Assembly (NCBI RefSeq): GCF_900129505.1 | Contig: NZ_LT670818.1 | Coordinates: 5,427,001 to 5,491,000, forward strand | Direction: 5' to 3' | Source of the DNA: Bradyrhizobium erythrophlei | GTDB lineage: Bacteria; Pseudomonadota; Alphaproteobacteria; Rhizobiales; Xanthobacteraceae | Length of the DNA: 64,000 bases | The notes under the pieces: generated by a model | Database searches by the model: none | What the model was told of the DNA's origin: nothing | The model's input: the letters and a program-made list of their open reading frames with translations, nothing else | In this document: one piece after another, positions 18,942-27,198 of the stretch | Position numbering within the stretch: position 1 is the first letter of the stretch | Layout of the letters: every line of letters begins with the position of its first letter | Program-made: the position numbers and the translations under genes

Positions 18942-19008
18942 CTCTGGTGAAGGGGCTTCGTGCATATCCCGGTTCAACTTTCGAAGAGCAAGCAAGGTCC
19001 CTCGGGTC

Positions 19009-19122
19009 GTCATTGCGAGCCAACGGGTCGGCGCGAAGCGCCGCCCGATGACAGGCTCCGCGAAGCAATCCATTCTTTCTTCATGCCGCGAGATGGATTG
19101 CTTCGCTTCGCTCGCAATGACG
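19009..19122. repeat. REP-like palindromic element, copy 1
   Basis: The element begins GTCATTGCGAGC and ends GCTCGCAATGAC, so its ends are inverted repeats. It contains an inner pair AGCAATCCAT / ATGGATTGCTTCG and a small GCGAAGCGCCGC arm. Closely similar copies lie at 23044-23156 and 34424-34510. It would fold into a branched hairpin and may act as a transcript-end structure after glnE. Confidence 0.85.
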
Positions 19123-19170
19123 GTTTCAACAGCCGCATGACGACCTCTAGGCATGCTTTTAACTCCCGCC

Positions 19171-19580
19171 GCGCAATGCGCCCGAGGCTTTGATAAAATT
19201 TCCGCCCCAAGAGAGGGCGTGGGGAATGCCGGGTGCCCAGTGCACCCGCAGCCTCGTGTGCGAAGTGGTTAGTTCAAGATGCACACGAGTATTCACAGCG
19301 GTCGCACCGGAAATCACCCGGCATCCCCGCACGCAATGGTTTTAACGGCTTCCTTCGTACTCTCCCCGGCGATCGGGCTTTTTTGTCACCGTCGCCCGCG
19401 AAAACTTGTTTTCGCGAACTTGACGCCAGCGTCGAGGCGTCAGGACCACACGACTTCTCCGTCCGCAAGCAAAACGCTCTCGTCAGCAGCGCCGCTCGCG
19501 TCCATCGCATCCAACCCCGCGTCCGTGACGATCGCGATACGCCCCTTAAGTGGGGTGGACGGCTGCGGATATAAGGTGAT
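19171..19580. repeat. Long dispersed repeat, copy 1 (about 400 bp)
   Basis: This copy resembles 34543-35035 in the same orientation and at a similar distance after a REP-like element. Shared blocks, in order, are ATGCGCCCGAGG, GGAATGCCGGGTGC with a GCACCCGC arm, GCAATGGT, CTCCCCGG with ATCGGGCTT, TTGACGCCA with GAGGCGTCAGGACCACAC, and GTGACGAT. Several blocks are small hairpins. Open frames inside differ between copies, so it is not protein-coding. Confidence 0.8.
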
Positions 19581-20019
19581 TTGTGATTTCGGAAAACCAG
19601 AATATTTTTTCAAAGGGGGACTGGACAGGTAGAAACAGCTTGATCCGGTTCAGGAAATTAGATTTTAGGCGCAAGTCCGCCGGGCGCTCTTGAAGCCTGT
19701 AACGGGCTTGCGCGCCATTGCGAACCAGCGGGTCGGCGCGACGGGGTAATCGAGTGCACTTTTCACCGTAATTCCGATGTCGGCATTGCAGTCACTAACG
19801 GGGGTAAACCGGACACGCTGCGTACAGCCCAATTCGGTCGCCAGTGACCCACAGGAACCAAATGAGGGTTGCTTTCAGCAGGCCCGCGGCGTCGCGGCAT
19901 TCGGCAAGGGCCTCGGGAACTTAGGCGTGCTTGCGGTCCGTCGAGGCCGTGAAGCGTTGTTTGGTCGGCGCGGGCAGGTTCGTATTGTCTTCCGCAAAGC
20001 AGGATAATGTCCTAGGCTT

Positions 20020-20045
20020 GGCACCCTCGCGATGCGGAGGGTGCC
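20020..20045 (+). promoter_or_regulatory. Hairpin that encloses the ribosome binding site of the next gene
   Basis: GGCACCCTC (20020-20028) pairs perfectly with GAGGGTGCC (20037-20045) around an 8-base loop. The descending arm contains the Shine-Dalgarno sequence GGAGGG, 8 bases before ATG 20049. In RNA this would hide the ribosome binding site, so translation may depend on melting or on upstream translation. The element could also be an unrelated repeat arm. Confidence 0.5.
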
Positions 20046-20048
20046 ACG

Positions 20049-20483
20049 ATGCAATTCCGCGTAAGAAAATTTGCCCATGTCCTGGAACGTATTGGGCTTG
20101 GGATGGCTGGAGCGTCAAGCGGATTGTTTGTTGGCGCCCATGTGGGGTCGATCTTCGCGGCGCTCACTTCTCAGGGGTTTTTAGTCGTCATGATGATTGG
20201 TGGCGCAATTGGATATTACTTGGGAATTGATACACCGCCGCTAGCTTTTCAGGGACCAAATGGTGAGCCTTCAAGAGGCCGCTCGGGTGGAAAGATTGAT
20301 GCTGCAGAATTTCTCAGTGCCGCCGGCACATTTCTCGCGACGTTGACGGCTTTTGTATCGGTCGGTGTGATTGTGCTTCGTGAAAATCCGCATACATTTT
20401 GGACAATAATAATAATGCTGGGATGGGTAGTTGGCGTAATGATGCAAATCGTTGCCGGAGCTATTGCACGCACTCGCACTTGA
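20049..20483 (+). CDS. Hypothetical membrane protein (144 aa)
   Basis: Four hydrophobic segments are visible (about residues 16-36, 42-60, 85-108 and 116-138), with a Gly/Ser-rich loop (GPNGEPSRGRSGGK) between the second and third. The ATG follows GGAGGG at ideal spacing, although that site sits in a hairpin. Base composition is lower in GC than the core genes around it. No family is recognised. Confidence 0.65.
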   Translation: MQFRVRKFAHVLERIGLGMAGASSGLFVGAHVGSIFAALTSQGFLVVMMIGGAIGYYLGIDTPPLAFQGPNGEPSRGRSGGKIDAAEFLSAAGTFLATLTAFVSVGVIVLRENPHTFWTIIIMLGWVVGVMMQIVAGAIARTRT

Positions 20484-20665
20484 TATGCCATCGCTTTCGC
20501 GCCATGCCCGCTTTGCTTTTGTGCGCTGACTTCACGCAAACGGATCCTGTGTCCGCTTATTCGGCAAGGCCGGCAACTCGGATCGGCGAGTTTAATTCAA
20601 CCGAGAATGATGCGAGACCCGCCGGTTCACCGCCGGCGGGCTCGTCTCTCAATCGGCTGTGGTGC

Positions 20666-20953
20666 TCAATAGCACGCTTTGTTGCGGGCGTAAGTCCCGC
20701 AGCCGCCTGAATTTCCGGTCACCGGGAAAGATTTCCCATTATATGGGCCTACAAAAACGTTCGATTTTGAGCAACTATCTCCGGCGGCCGTGCATTTCGC
20801 GACCTTGTCCGGAGCGGTGTTATTCTTAACGCAATTGCTAGTCATAGCGGCGCAGCTGGCTGAAAACGCGGGCGAGCTAAGCGCCAGGGAGGTCGCAATG
20901 GGAACGCCCACCATTAGAATTGCCGCCAGAAACGTGCGCTGAGATTTTATCAT
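20666..20953 (-). CDS. Secreted cysteine-rich small protein (95 aa)
   Basis: ATG 20953 follows GGAGGG and starts a typical signal peptide (IKSQRTFLAAILMVGVPIATS, cleavage probably after AFSA). The mature part of about 65 residues has six cysteines (in SCAAM, SNCV, AKCT, DSCS, GGCG and KACY), which suggests disulfide bonding in the periplasm or outside. A longer in-frame reading upstream is not supported. No family is recognised. Confidence 0.65.
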   Translation of the reverse strand: MIKSQRTFLAAILMVGVPIATSLALSSPAFSASCAAMTSNCVKNNTAPDKVAKCTAAGDSCSKSNVFVGPYNGKSFPVTGNSGGCGTYARNKACY

Positions 20954-21228
20954 GTTACCCTCCGAAATTGTTTTAGGAATAAGGGTGAGGCTATCAGCGC
21001 CACCGGACGCATTCAACGGGGAGGTTTCAAGCGGGCCAATGCGCACACCTCTTGCTGGCACAAACCGAACCAGCCGGGCCGGTTCGTTGATGTCCGTTCC
21101 TCGGGATAGGCCGGAAGTGGCGTTCGGAGTCGGTGAGCACCGGTTTTGACCCAACGCAGGTATTCAACGCTTGGATATCTCCCTTAAAGGTTCTACGTTG
21201 TAGTGATATACAGCAGAGGCACGCACCG

Positions 21229-22116
21229 ATGCGGCGGCGGTACCTCATTGCGATAATTGCTGGCATTGCGACTTTGCCGCTCGCGGCGCTCGCGCAGCAG
21301 GCCGTTCCCTCGATCGCGCCGCAGGTTCACGAGGAGATGTGGGCGATTCCCTCCTCGCCTGTCCCGATGCTGGCCTATTTGATCCGACCCATTGGGGGCG
21401 GTCCATTCCCACTCGTTGTGATGAACCATGGAGTTTCGCTTGACCCGACAGGGCGAAGCTACTTTCCCGTAATCGAATTTCGTGACGCCGCACTTTGGTT
21501 TGCGCGACAGGGCTACGTTGTGGTCGCGCCAGTCCGGCCTGGATACGGTGCGACGGCGATCGAAATCCCCGAACGAGGCCTGTTCGGGGTTTTTTTCTCG
21601 GGCGTGGGAAAGTGTTCGGACGCTGAGTTTCGCGAGGCGGGGCTTGCCGTCGCGTCGATTGACAAGTGGATCATCGACTACATGTCAACTCAGTCATTTA
21701 TCAAGCGCAATGAGGTCATCATCGTCGGCCAATCGGGGGGTGGATGGGGGGCGATTGCGCTTGGCAGTCAAAATCCGAAATCTGTGCGGGCGATCATCGG
21801 GTTTGCAGCCGGCCGGGGTGGTCATCTCAATGGCAAACCTAACAACAACTGTGCCCCCGATCAGCTCGTCGATGCCGTGGCCGAGTTTGGCCGCACGGCG
21901 CGCATTCCAATGTTATGGATCTACACCCATAACGACAGTTATTTTGGACCTGATCTATCAAAGCGGATGGTCGAAGCATTTCGGGCCGCAGGCGGCAATG
22001 TCGAGTATCGTCTGTTATCTGATTTTGGGGCGGACGGCCATTTTTTGATTGACTCGGCCGATGCCGTTCAACTCTGGGCGCCTCTTGTCAGCGAATTCCT
22101 GGCCAAATATCCATGA
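21229..22116 (+). CDS. Exported alpha/beta hydrolase (dienelactone hydrolase-like)
   Basis: The signal peptide (RRRYLIAIIAGIATLPLAALAQ) is followed by an alpha/beta hydrolase fold: oxyanion region VVMNHGVS, nucleophile elbow GQSGGGWG (Ser169), Asp236 in YTHNDSYF and His271 in ADGHFL. Substrate is unknown. ATG 21229 gives the signal peptide directly; an upstream start would add 32 unlikely residues. It overlaps or nearly touches the IalB-like gene downstream and is probably co-transcribed with it. Confidence 0.82.
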   Translation: MRRRYLIAIIAGIATLPLAALAQQAVPSIAPQVHEEMWAIPSSPVPMLAYLIRPIGGGPFPLVVMNHGVSLDPTGRSYFPVIEFRDAALWFARQGYVVVAPVRPGYGATAIEIPERGLFGVFFSGVGKCSDAEFREAGLAVASIDKWIIDYMSTQSFIKRNEVIIVGQSGGGWGAIALGSQNPKSVRAIIGFAAGRGGHLNGKPNNNCAPDQLVDAVAEFGRTARIPMLWIYTHNDSYFGPDLSKRMVEAFRAAGGNVEYRLLSDFGADGHFLIDSADAVQLWAPLVSEFLAKYP

Positions 22117-22127
22117 AAGGAATTGGT

Positions 22128-22793
22128 ATGAACATTCGGCTTCTGGACTCATCGGCAAGGTCAACCTGGGATCCATTACTGGCAACTGGACTCCTTGCGG
22201 TGTTCATGGCGACCGCAGCAATGAGGGTCGATGCGCAACAATTAGTGCCATTTGGCGACGTCCCGGCGACCGGTAATTTTTCTGAGGCAGAGATCGCTAC
22301 TCGGGGACGACAGCCAGATCGCCCGCTAACGTACGCGCCGTGGCGCAAGGTGTGTTTCAAGGCCACCCAAGAGACCGGGTCGAAAATGGTTTGTCGCACG
22401 ACCATCAACGGTAGATGGGACACGGGTCAGATTGCACTCAGAGTCGATCTGATCGAACGAGAGGGCGATTCCGTTGCTCGTCTGCAGATTTTCGTGACCC
22501 CCGGATCATTCCTGCAGCCCGGCATCAAATTGACTGTTGACCAAGGCTCGCCCTTGCAAATCCCCTATGTCATTTGTCTCACTAATGGTTGCGTAGCCGG
22601 AAGTGTAGCGAATGCAGGCCTGGTTCATGACCTGGAGTCAGGTCAGATGCTGGTCTTGGAGACCGTTAATTCCAATGTCGTGGGTGTAACCACCTCGCTG
22701 CCGCTCAAGGAGTTTGCCAAAGTTTACCAGGGGGCACCGGCGCAACTGTTTGAGCAGAGGCTTGAAGGAGATTGGGAACAATTGGGTCGATGA
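22128..22793 (+). CDS. Invasion-associated locus B (IalB) family protein
   Basis: The product is an exported protein with a hydrophobic N-terminus ending VDAQQ. It has the IalB pattern: WRKVCF, MVCRTTINGRWDTGQIALRV, then LQIFVTPGSFLQPGIKLTVD, and a cysteine pair in VICLTNGCVAG. The family occurs widely in alphaproteobacteria with unclear function beyond its Bartonella namesake. ATG 22128 has AAGGA seven bases upstream; the ATG at 22113 overlaps the preceding stop and is the alternative. Confidence 0.82.
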   Translation: MNIRLLDSSARSTWDPLLATGLLAVFMATAAMRVDAQQLVPFGDVPATGNFSEAEIATRGRQPDRPLTYAPWRKVCFKATQETGSKMVCRTTINGRWDTGQIALRVDLIEREGDSVARLQIFVTPGSFLQPGIKLTVDQGSPLQIPYVICLTNGCVAGSVANAGLVHDLESGQMLVLETVNSNVVGVTTSLPLKEFAKVYQGAPAQLFEQRLEGDWEQLGR

Positions 22794-23257
22794 AGCGTGC
22801 CACGTTCAAGTTGCGCCGGGCTTCGGCTTAGTCGTCGGCTTGATCGACCGATCCACCAGCCGAACATCCAACAGGCGCGGCTGTAGCCGCGAGAGTCCAC
22901 AAGTGGCACTTTTCGGACCTCGTGCGATGTCCGACATGAGTCCGTTATGCGCAGCAAAGCGGACGCTGGCTATTTCGAACCTGTTGCCTGGTCCGAGTCG
23001 CGCAAATCCGCTGGGCGCTATTGAAGCTTGTAACGGGCTAACATCATTGCGAGCCAAAGGCTCGGTGCGAAGCGCCGCCCGATGACAGGCTTCGCGAAGC
23101 AATCCATCGCGCGACAAGCAAGAAAGTATGGATTGCTTCGCTACGCTCGCAATGACGGTTCCAACCGACGTGCATAATTCCCGCGGCTCCCGTCCTATGG
23201 GCATACGGGGAAGCCCTGTTGGCAACGCACACGGCGCTCCCTGAACTTGCGTTTATG
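22794..23257. other. Intergenic region with a REP-like element
   Basis: No supported gene is seen. The left part contains fragments such as GGACCTCGTGCGATGTCCGAC that look like degraded repeat sequence, and the right part holds the REP-like palindrome at 23044-23156. It separates the accessory genes from the formate dehydrogenase operon, which ends at 23258 on the other strand. Confidence 0.5.
23044..23156. repeat. REP-like palindromic element, copy 2
   Basis: It runs from ATCATTGCGAGCC to CTCGCAATGAC with inner arms GAAGCAATCCAT and ATGGATTGCTTCGC. It matches copy 1 at 19009-19122 almost throughout, including the GCGAAGCGCCGCCCGATGAC segment, but differs in the loop. Confidence 0.85.
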
Positions 23258-23482
23258 TTAGGGCTGCGTCTCTACGCTCCTGAGCGTTGCGAGAGCCTCG
23301 CGCACCTCGGGATCGAGCCCCGTTCCACCGGCGTCGAGGTGCGCCAGAATCTTCGTCCGCATCCTCGGGTCCCAGAATTTCCTGATGTGCTCGGCGATGC
23401 CCGGCACTGCCTTGTCATGGCCCTGGCTCTGAAAAAATTTGCCGATCTGGTTGGCCATGTAGATCAGGCGGTCAGGCGACAT
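23258..23482 (-). CDS. fdsD: Formate dehydrogenase delta subunit
   Basis: A short protein of 74 residues (MSPDRLIYMANQIGKFF, then AVPGIAEHIRKFWDPRMR) matching the FdsD family, which is needed for full activity of soluble NAD-dependent formate dehydrogenase. It overlaps the end of fdhD by 11 bases and is the last gene of the fds operon. The start at 23482 is chosen because it begins the conserved region. Confidence 0.9.
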   Translation of the reverse strand: MSPDRLIYMANQIGKFFQSQGHDKAVPGIAEHIRKFWDPRMRTKILAHLDAGGTGLDPEVREALATLRSVETQP

Positions 23483-24302
23483 GGACGGCTCCTTCCGCGG
23501 CAGTCTCGGCGACAATTCGCGTCGCATGTGTAAAAACCTCAAAGCCGTCGGCGCGGGCGATGGCGGCCAGCGTAATGCCGGCGGCGTCCGCCATCCGCAC
23601 CGCCAGCGCGGTCGGCGCGGAGACCGCGACCATCAGCGGTGCGCCCATGGCGGCGGCCTTCTGCACCATCTCGACCGAGACGCGGCTGGTCAAAAGCACC
23701 ATGCCGTCGCCGGCGGCGACCTTGCCCTGCGCCAGCGCGCCGGCGAGCTTGTCGAGCGCGTTGTGGCGGCCGACATCCTCGCGAAGGGCAGCGATGCCGC
23801 GTCCCGGCATCCAGAACGCCGCCGCGTGCACCGCGCGGGTTTCGATGTTGATGGTTTGGAGCGGGGCGATGGCCTGCATCGCGGTCATGATCTGTTGTGG
23901 CGAGAACGACCGGCCTTGCCGGACGATCGCGGCGGGACGAACCGCCTCCGCGATCGAATCGATGCCGCAGATGCCGCAGCCGGTGGGACCCGCGATATGC
24001 CGCCGCCGCTCGTTCAGCCGGTTTGCCAGCGAAGGTTCCAGCCACATCCGCAGCTCGATGCCGTCGTCGAGAGGCACGATATCGAGCGAACGGATATCAT
24101 CAGGGGATTGCACGATGCCTTCGCTGAGGCTGAATCCAATTGCAAAGTCCCGCAGGTTTTGCGGCGTGCCCATCATCACGGCATAGGTGCCGCCGTTGTA
24201 GGTCGGGGCCAGCGCGGTCTCCTCCGGAATCGTGCGCAGGCCCTCGCTGGTGCCGCTCTCGCGCCAGACCTGACGGCTAACCGTGTGTACGGGGGCGTGC
24301 AT
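23472..24302 (-). CDS. fdhD: Sulfur carrier protein FdhD
   Basis: FdhD transfers sulfur from a cysteine desulfurase to the molybdenum cofactor of formate dehydrogenase, a step required for activity. The CXXC sulfur-shuttle motif is GCGICG (Cys109 and Cys112). The nucleotide-binding C-terminal region includes REDVGRHNALDKLAG and TSRVSVEMVQKAA. It lies 5 bases after fdsA in the same operon. Confidence 0.95.
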   Translation of the reverse strand: MHAPVHTVSRQVWRESGTSEGLRTIPEETALAPTYNGGTYAVMMGTPQNLRDFAIGFSLSEGIVQSPDDIRSLDIVPLDDGIELRMWLEPSLANRLNERRRHIAGPTGCGICGIDSIAEAVRPAAIVRQGRSFSPQQIMTAMQAIAPLQTINIETRAVHAAAFWMPGRGIAALREDVGRHNALDKLAGALAQGKVAAGDGMVLLTSRVSVEMVQKAAAMGAPLMVAVSAPTALAVRMADAAGITLAAIARADGFEVFTHATRIVAETAAEGAVHVA

Positions 24303-24307
24303 GTCGG

Positions 24308-27184
24308 CTACTCCGCGGCTTCCACCGGCCGTGCGATGCGCCGGGAATGGCGGGCCTGCTCGTCATAGGCCTTCTGCCAGTCCGATGGACCGTTCGAGGG
24401 CGAGATCTGCACCGCCGTGACCTTGTATTCCGGGCAATTGGTCGCCCAGTCGGAATATTCCGTGGTGATGACGTTGGCCTGCGTGTCCGGGTGATGGAAG
24501 GTGGTGTAGACCACGCCGGGCGCGACGCGGTCGGTGATCAGCGCGCGCAGGGTGGTTTCGCCGGCGCGGCTGGCCAGCCGCACCCAGTCGCCGTCGCGCA
24601 CGCCGCGCTGCTCGGCGTCGTGCGGGTGCATTTCGAGCAGGTCTTCGCTGTGCCAGACCACGTTTTCGGTGCGGCGGGTCTGGGCGCCGACATTGTACTG
24701 GCTAAGGATGCGTCCCGTCGTCAGCAGCAGCGGATACCGTGGGCCGGTGCGCTCGTCGGTCGGGATGTACTCGGTGATGACGAACTTGCCCTTGCCGCGG
24801 ACGAAGCCGCCGATATGCATCACCGGCGTTCCCTCCGGCGCCTTCTCGTTGCAGGGCCACTGCACCGAGCCCAGCTCTTCGAGCTTGGCGTAGGATACGC
24901 CGGCGAAAGTCGGCGTCAGCGCCGCGATCTCGTCCATGATTTGCGACGGGTGATCGTAGTGCATGTCATAGCCCATCGCCTTGGCGAGGCGGATCGTCAC
25001 TTCCCAGTCTGCCAGGCCATTGCGGGGCGTCATCACCTTGCGGACGCGCTGAATACGGCGTTCGGCGTTGGTGAAGGTGCCGTCCTTCTCGAGGAAGGTC
25101 GACCCCGGCAGGAATACATGCGCATAGTTCGCGGTCTCGTTGAGGAAAAGATCATGCACGATGACGCATTCCATCGACGACAGCGCCGCCACCACATGCT
25201 TGGTGTTGGGATCGGACTGCAGGATGTCTTCGCCCTGCACATAGAGGCCCATGAAGGTGCCTTCGATCGCGGCATCGAACATGTTGGGAATGCGCAGGCC
25301 CGGCTCCGGGTTGAGCTTGACGTTCCACATCGCCTCGAACTGATCGCGCACCGCGTCGCCGGAGATATGGCGATAGCCGGGAAGCTCGTGCGGGAACGAG
25401 CCCATGTCGCAGGAGCCCTGCACGTTGTTCTGGCCGCGCAGCGGGTTCACGCCGACGCCGGGCCGGCCGATATTGCCGGTCGCCATCGCAAGGTTGGCAA
25501 TCGCGATGACGGTGGTTGAGCCCTGGCTGTGTTCGGTGACGCCGAGGCCGTAATAGATCGCGCCATTACCGCCGGTGGCGAACAGCCGCGCCGCGGCGCG
25601 CAATTCCTTCGGCTCGACGCCGGTCATGATCGCGGTCGCCTCGGGGCTGTTCTTCGGCAGCGACACGAATGCCGCCCAGTCCTGGAATTCGCTCCAGTCG
25701 CAGCGTTCGCGCACGAAGGCTTCATCGACGAGGCCTTCGGTGACGATGACATGGGCCAGCGCCGTCAGCACGGCGACGTTGGTGCCGGGCATCAGGGGCA
25801 AATGGCTCGCCGTGAGGTGCGGCCCTTCCACCATTTCGGTGCGTCGCGGGTCGACCACGATCAGCTTGGCGCCCTGGCGCAGCCGCTTCTTCAAACGCGA
25901 GGCAAACACCGGATGCGCGGCCGCCGGATTGGCGCCGATGATCATGACGACGTCGGTATGTTCCACCGAGTCGAAATCCTGAGTGCCGGCCGAAGTGCCG
26001 AAGGTCGTCGACAAGCCGTAGCCGGTCGGCGAGTGGCAGACCCGGGCGCAGGTATCGACATTGTTGTTGCCGAAGCCGCCGCGGATCAGCTTCTGCACCA
26101 GATAGGTTTCTTCATTGGTGCAGCGAGAGGAGGTAATTCCGCCGACGGCATCGCGGCCGTATTTTTCCTGGATGCCCTTGAACCTGGCTGCGGCGAAGTC
26201 GAAGGCTTCGTCCCACGTCACCTCGCGCCAGGGTTCGGCGATGTCGTCGCGGATCATCGGCTTGAGGATCCGCTCCTTGTGGGTGGTGTAGCCCCAGGCG
26301 AAGCGGCCCTTGACGCAGGAGTGCCCACGGTTGGCCTTGCCGTCCTTGTAGGGCATCATGCGCACGACTTCCTCGCCGCGCATTTCCGCCTTGAACGTGC
26401 AGCCGACGCCGCAATAGGCGCAAGTGGTGACCACCGAATGCTCGGGCTGGCCGATCTCGATGACGGATTTTTCGGTGAGCGTCGCGGTCGGGCAGGCCTG
26501 TACGCAGGCGCCGCAGGACACGCATTCGGAGCCCAAAAAGCTTTCGCTCATGCCGGGCGAGACGCGGCTGTCGAAGCCGCGGCCGGAAATGGTCAGCGCA
26601 AACGTGCCCTGCACCTCCTCGCAGGCGCGGACGCAGCGCGAGCAGACGATGCATTTGGAGGGATCGTAGGTGAAATAGGGGTTGGATTCGTCCTTCGGCA
26701 TCCAGGCATCGTTGGCCGCGCCGCCTGCTTTGGCGAACACGTGATTCTCGCCCTCATAGCCGTAGCGTACGTCGCGCAGGCCGACCGCGCCCGCCATGTC
26801 CTGCAGCTCGCAGTCGCCATTGGCCGCGCAGGTCAGGCAATCCAGCGGATGGTCGGAGATGTAAAGCTCCATCACGCCCTTGCGAAGTTTTTTCAATCGC
26901 TCGGTCTGGGTGTGGACCACGAGGCCTGCCATAGCCGGCGTGGTGCAGGACGCCGGCGTGCCGGCGCGGCCCTCGATCTCGACCAGGCACAGGCGGCAGG
27001 AGCCGAAGGCGTCCACCATGTCGGTGGCACAGAGTTTTGGGATTTGCGTGCCGGCCTCCATCGCCGCGCGCATGATCGAGGTGCCCTCGGGCACCGTGAC
27101 GCTCTGGCCATCGATGGTCAGCGTCACCATGGCTTCGGATCTGGAGCGCGGGGTGCCGAAATCGGTTTCCTGGATCAGCGACAT
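24308..27184 (-). CDS. fdsA: NAD-dependent formate dehydrogenase, alpha (molybdenum) subunit
   Basis: This catalytic subunit oxidises formate to CO2 at a bis-MGD molybdenum centre. In order: a [2Fe-2S] domain (Cys52, 63, 66, 80), a His-Cys3 cluster (His112, Cys116, 119, 125), two ferredoxin clusters (CIVCSRCVRAC and CVSCGACVQAC), a further [4Fe-4S] motif CAYCGVGC and the molybdopterin domain. The Mo ligand is the cysteine in ARVCHSPT, so it is a Cys, not selenocysteine, enzyme. ATG 27184 follows AAAGGAGA; earlier in-frame sequence is fdsB overlap, not protein. Confidence 0.96.
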   Translation of the reverse strand: MSLIQETDFGTPRSRSEAMVTLTIDGQSVTVPEGTSIMRAAMEAGTQIPKLCATDMVDAFGSCRLCLVEIEGRAGTPASCTTPAMAGLVVHTQTERLKKLRKGVMELYISDHPLDCLTCAANGDCELQDMAGAVGLRDVRYGYEGENHVFAKAGGAANDAWMPKDESNPYFTYDPSKCIVCSRCVRACEEVQGTFALTISGRGFDSRVSPGMSESFLGSECVSCGACVQACPTATLTEKSVIEIGQPEHSVVTTCAYCGVGCTFKAEMRGEEVVRMMPYKDGKANRGHSCVKGRFAWGYTTHKERILKPMIRDDIAEPWREVTWDEAFDFAAARFKGIQEKYGRDAVGGITSSRCTNEETYLVQKLIRGGFGNNNVDTCARVCHSPTGYGLSTTFGTSAGTQDFDSVEHTDVVMIIGANPAAAHPVFASRLKKRLRQGAKLIVVDPRRTEMVEGPHLTASHLPLMPGTNVAVLTALAHVIVTEGLVDEAFVRERCDWSEFQDWAAFVSLPKNSPEATAIMTGVEPKELRAAARLFATGGNGAIYYGLGVTEHSQGSTTVIAIANLAMATGNIGRPGVGVNPLRGQNNVQGSCDMGSFPHELPGYRHISGDAVRDQFEAMWNVKLNPEPGLRIPNMFDAAIEGTFMGLYVQGEDILQSDPNTKHVVAALSSMECVIVHDLFLNETANYAHVFLPGSTFLEKDGTFTNAERRIQRVRKVMTPRNGLADWEVTIRLAKAMGYDMHYDHPSQIMDEIAALTPTFAGVSYAKLEELGSVQWPCNEKAPEGTPVMHIGGFVRGKGKFVITEYIPTDERTGPRYPLLLTTGRILSQYNVGAQTRRTENVVWHSEDLLEMHPHDAEQRGVRDGDWVRLASRAGETTLRALITDRVAPGVVYTTFHHPDTQANVITTEYSDWATNCPEYKVTAVQISPSNGPSDWQKAYDEQARHSRRIARPVEAAE

Positions 27185-27198
27185 GGTGATCTCCTTTG

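Larger units (their letters stand above)
18942..20019. other. Repeat-rich intergenic region without clear genes
   Basis: The stretch after glnE holds a REP-like palindrome (19009-19122) and a long dispersed repeat (19171-19580), described separately. From about 19600 to 20019 there is lower-GC sequence without a convincing coding frame. Short open frames here lack ribosome binding sites and have repeat-derived, Arg/Pro/Ser-rich composition. Confidence 0.6.

Noticed and set aside
16188..19154. A 988-residue open frame on the minus strand opposite glnE
   Set aside because: It is the antisense of glnE, with Arg/His/Gln-rich composition and no domain; long antisense frames are normal in GC-rich DNA.
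19233..19632. Open frames inside the long dispersed repeat (also 34414-34866)
   Set aside because: The frames differ between the two copies and lack ribosome binding sites, so the repeat is not protein-coding.
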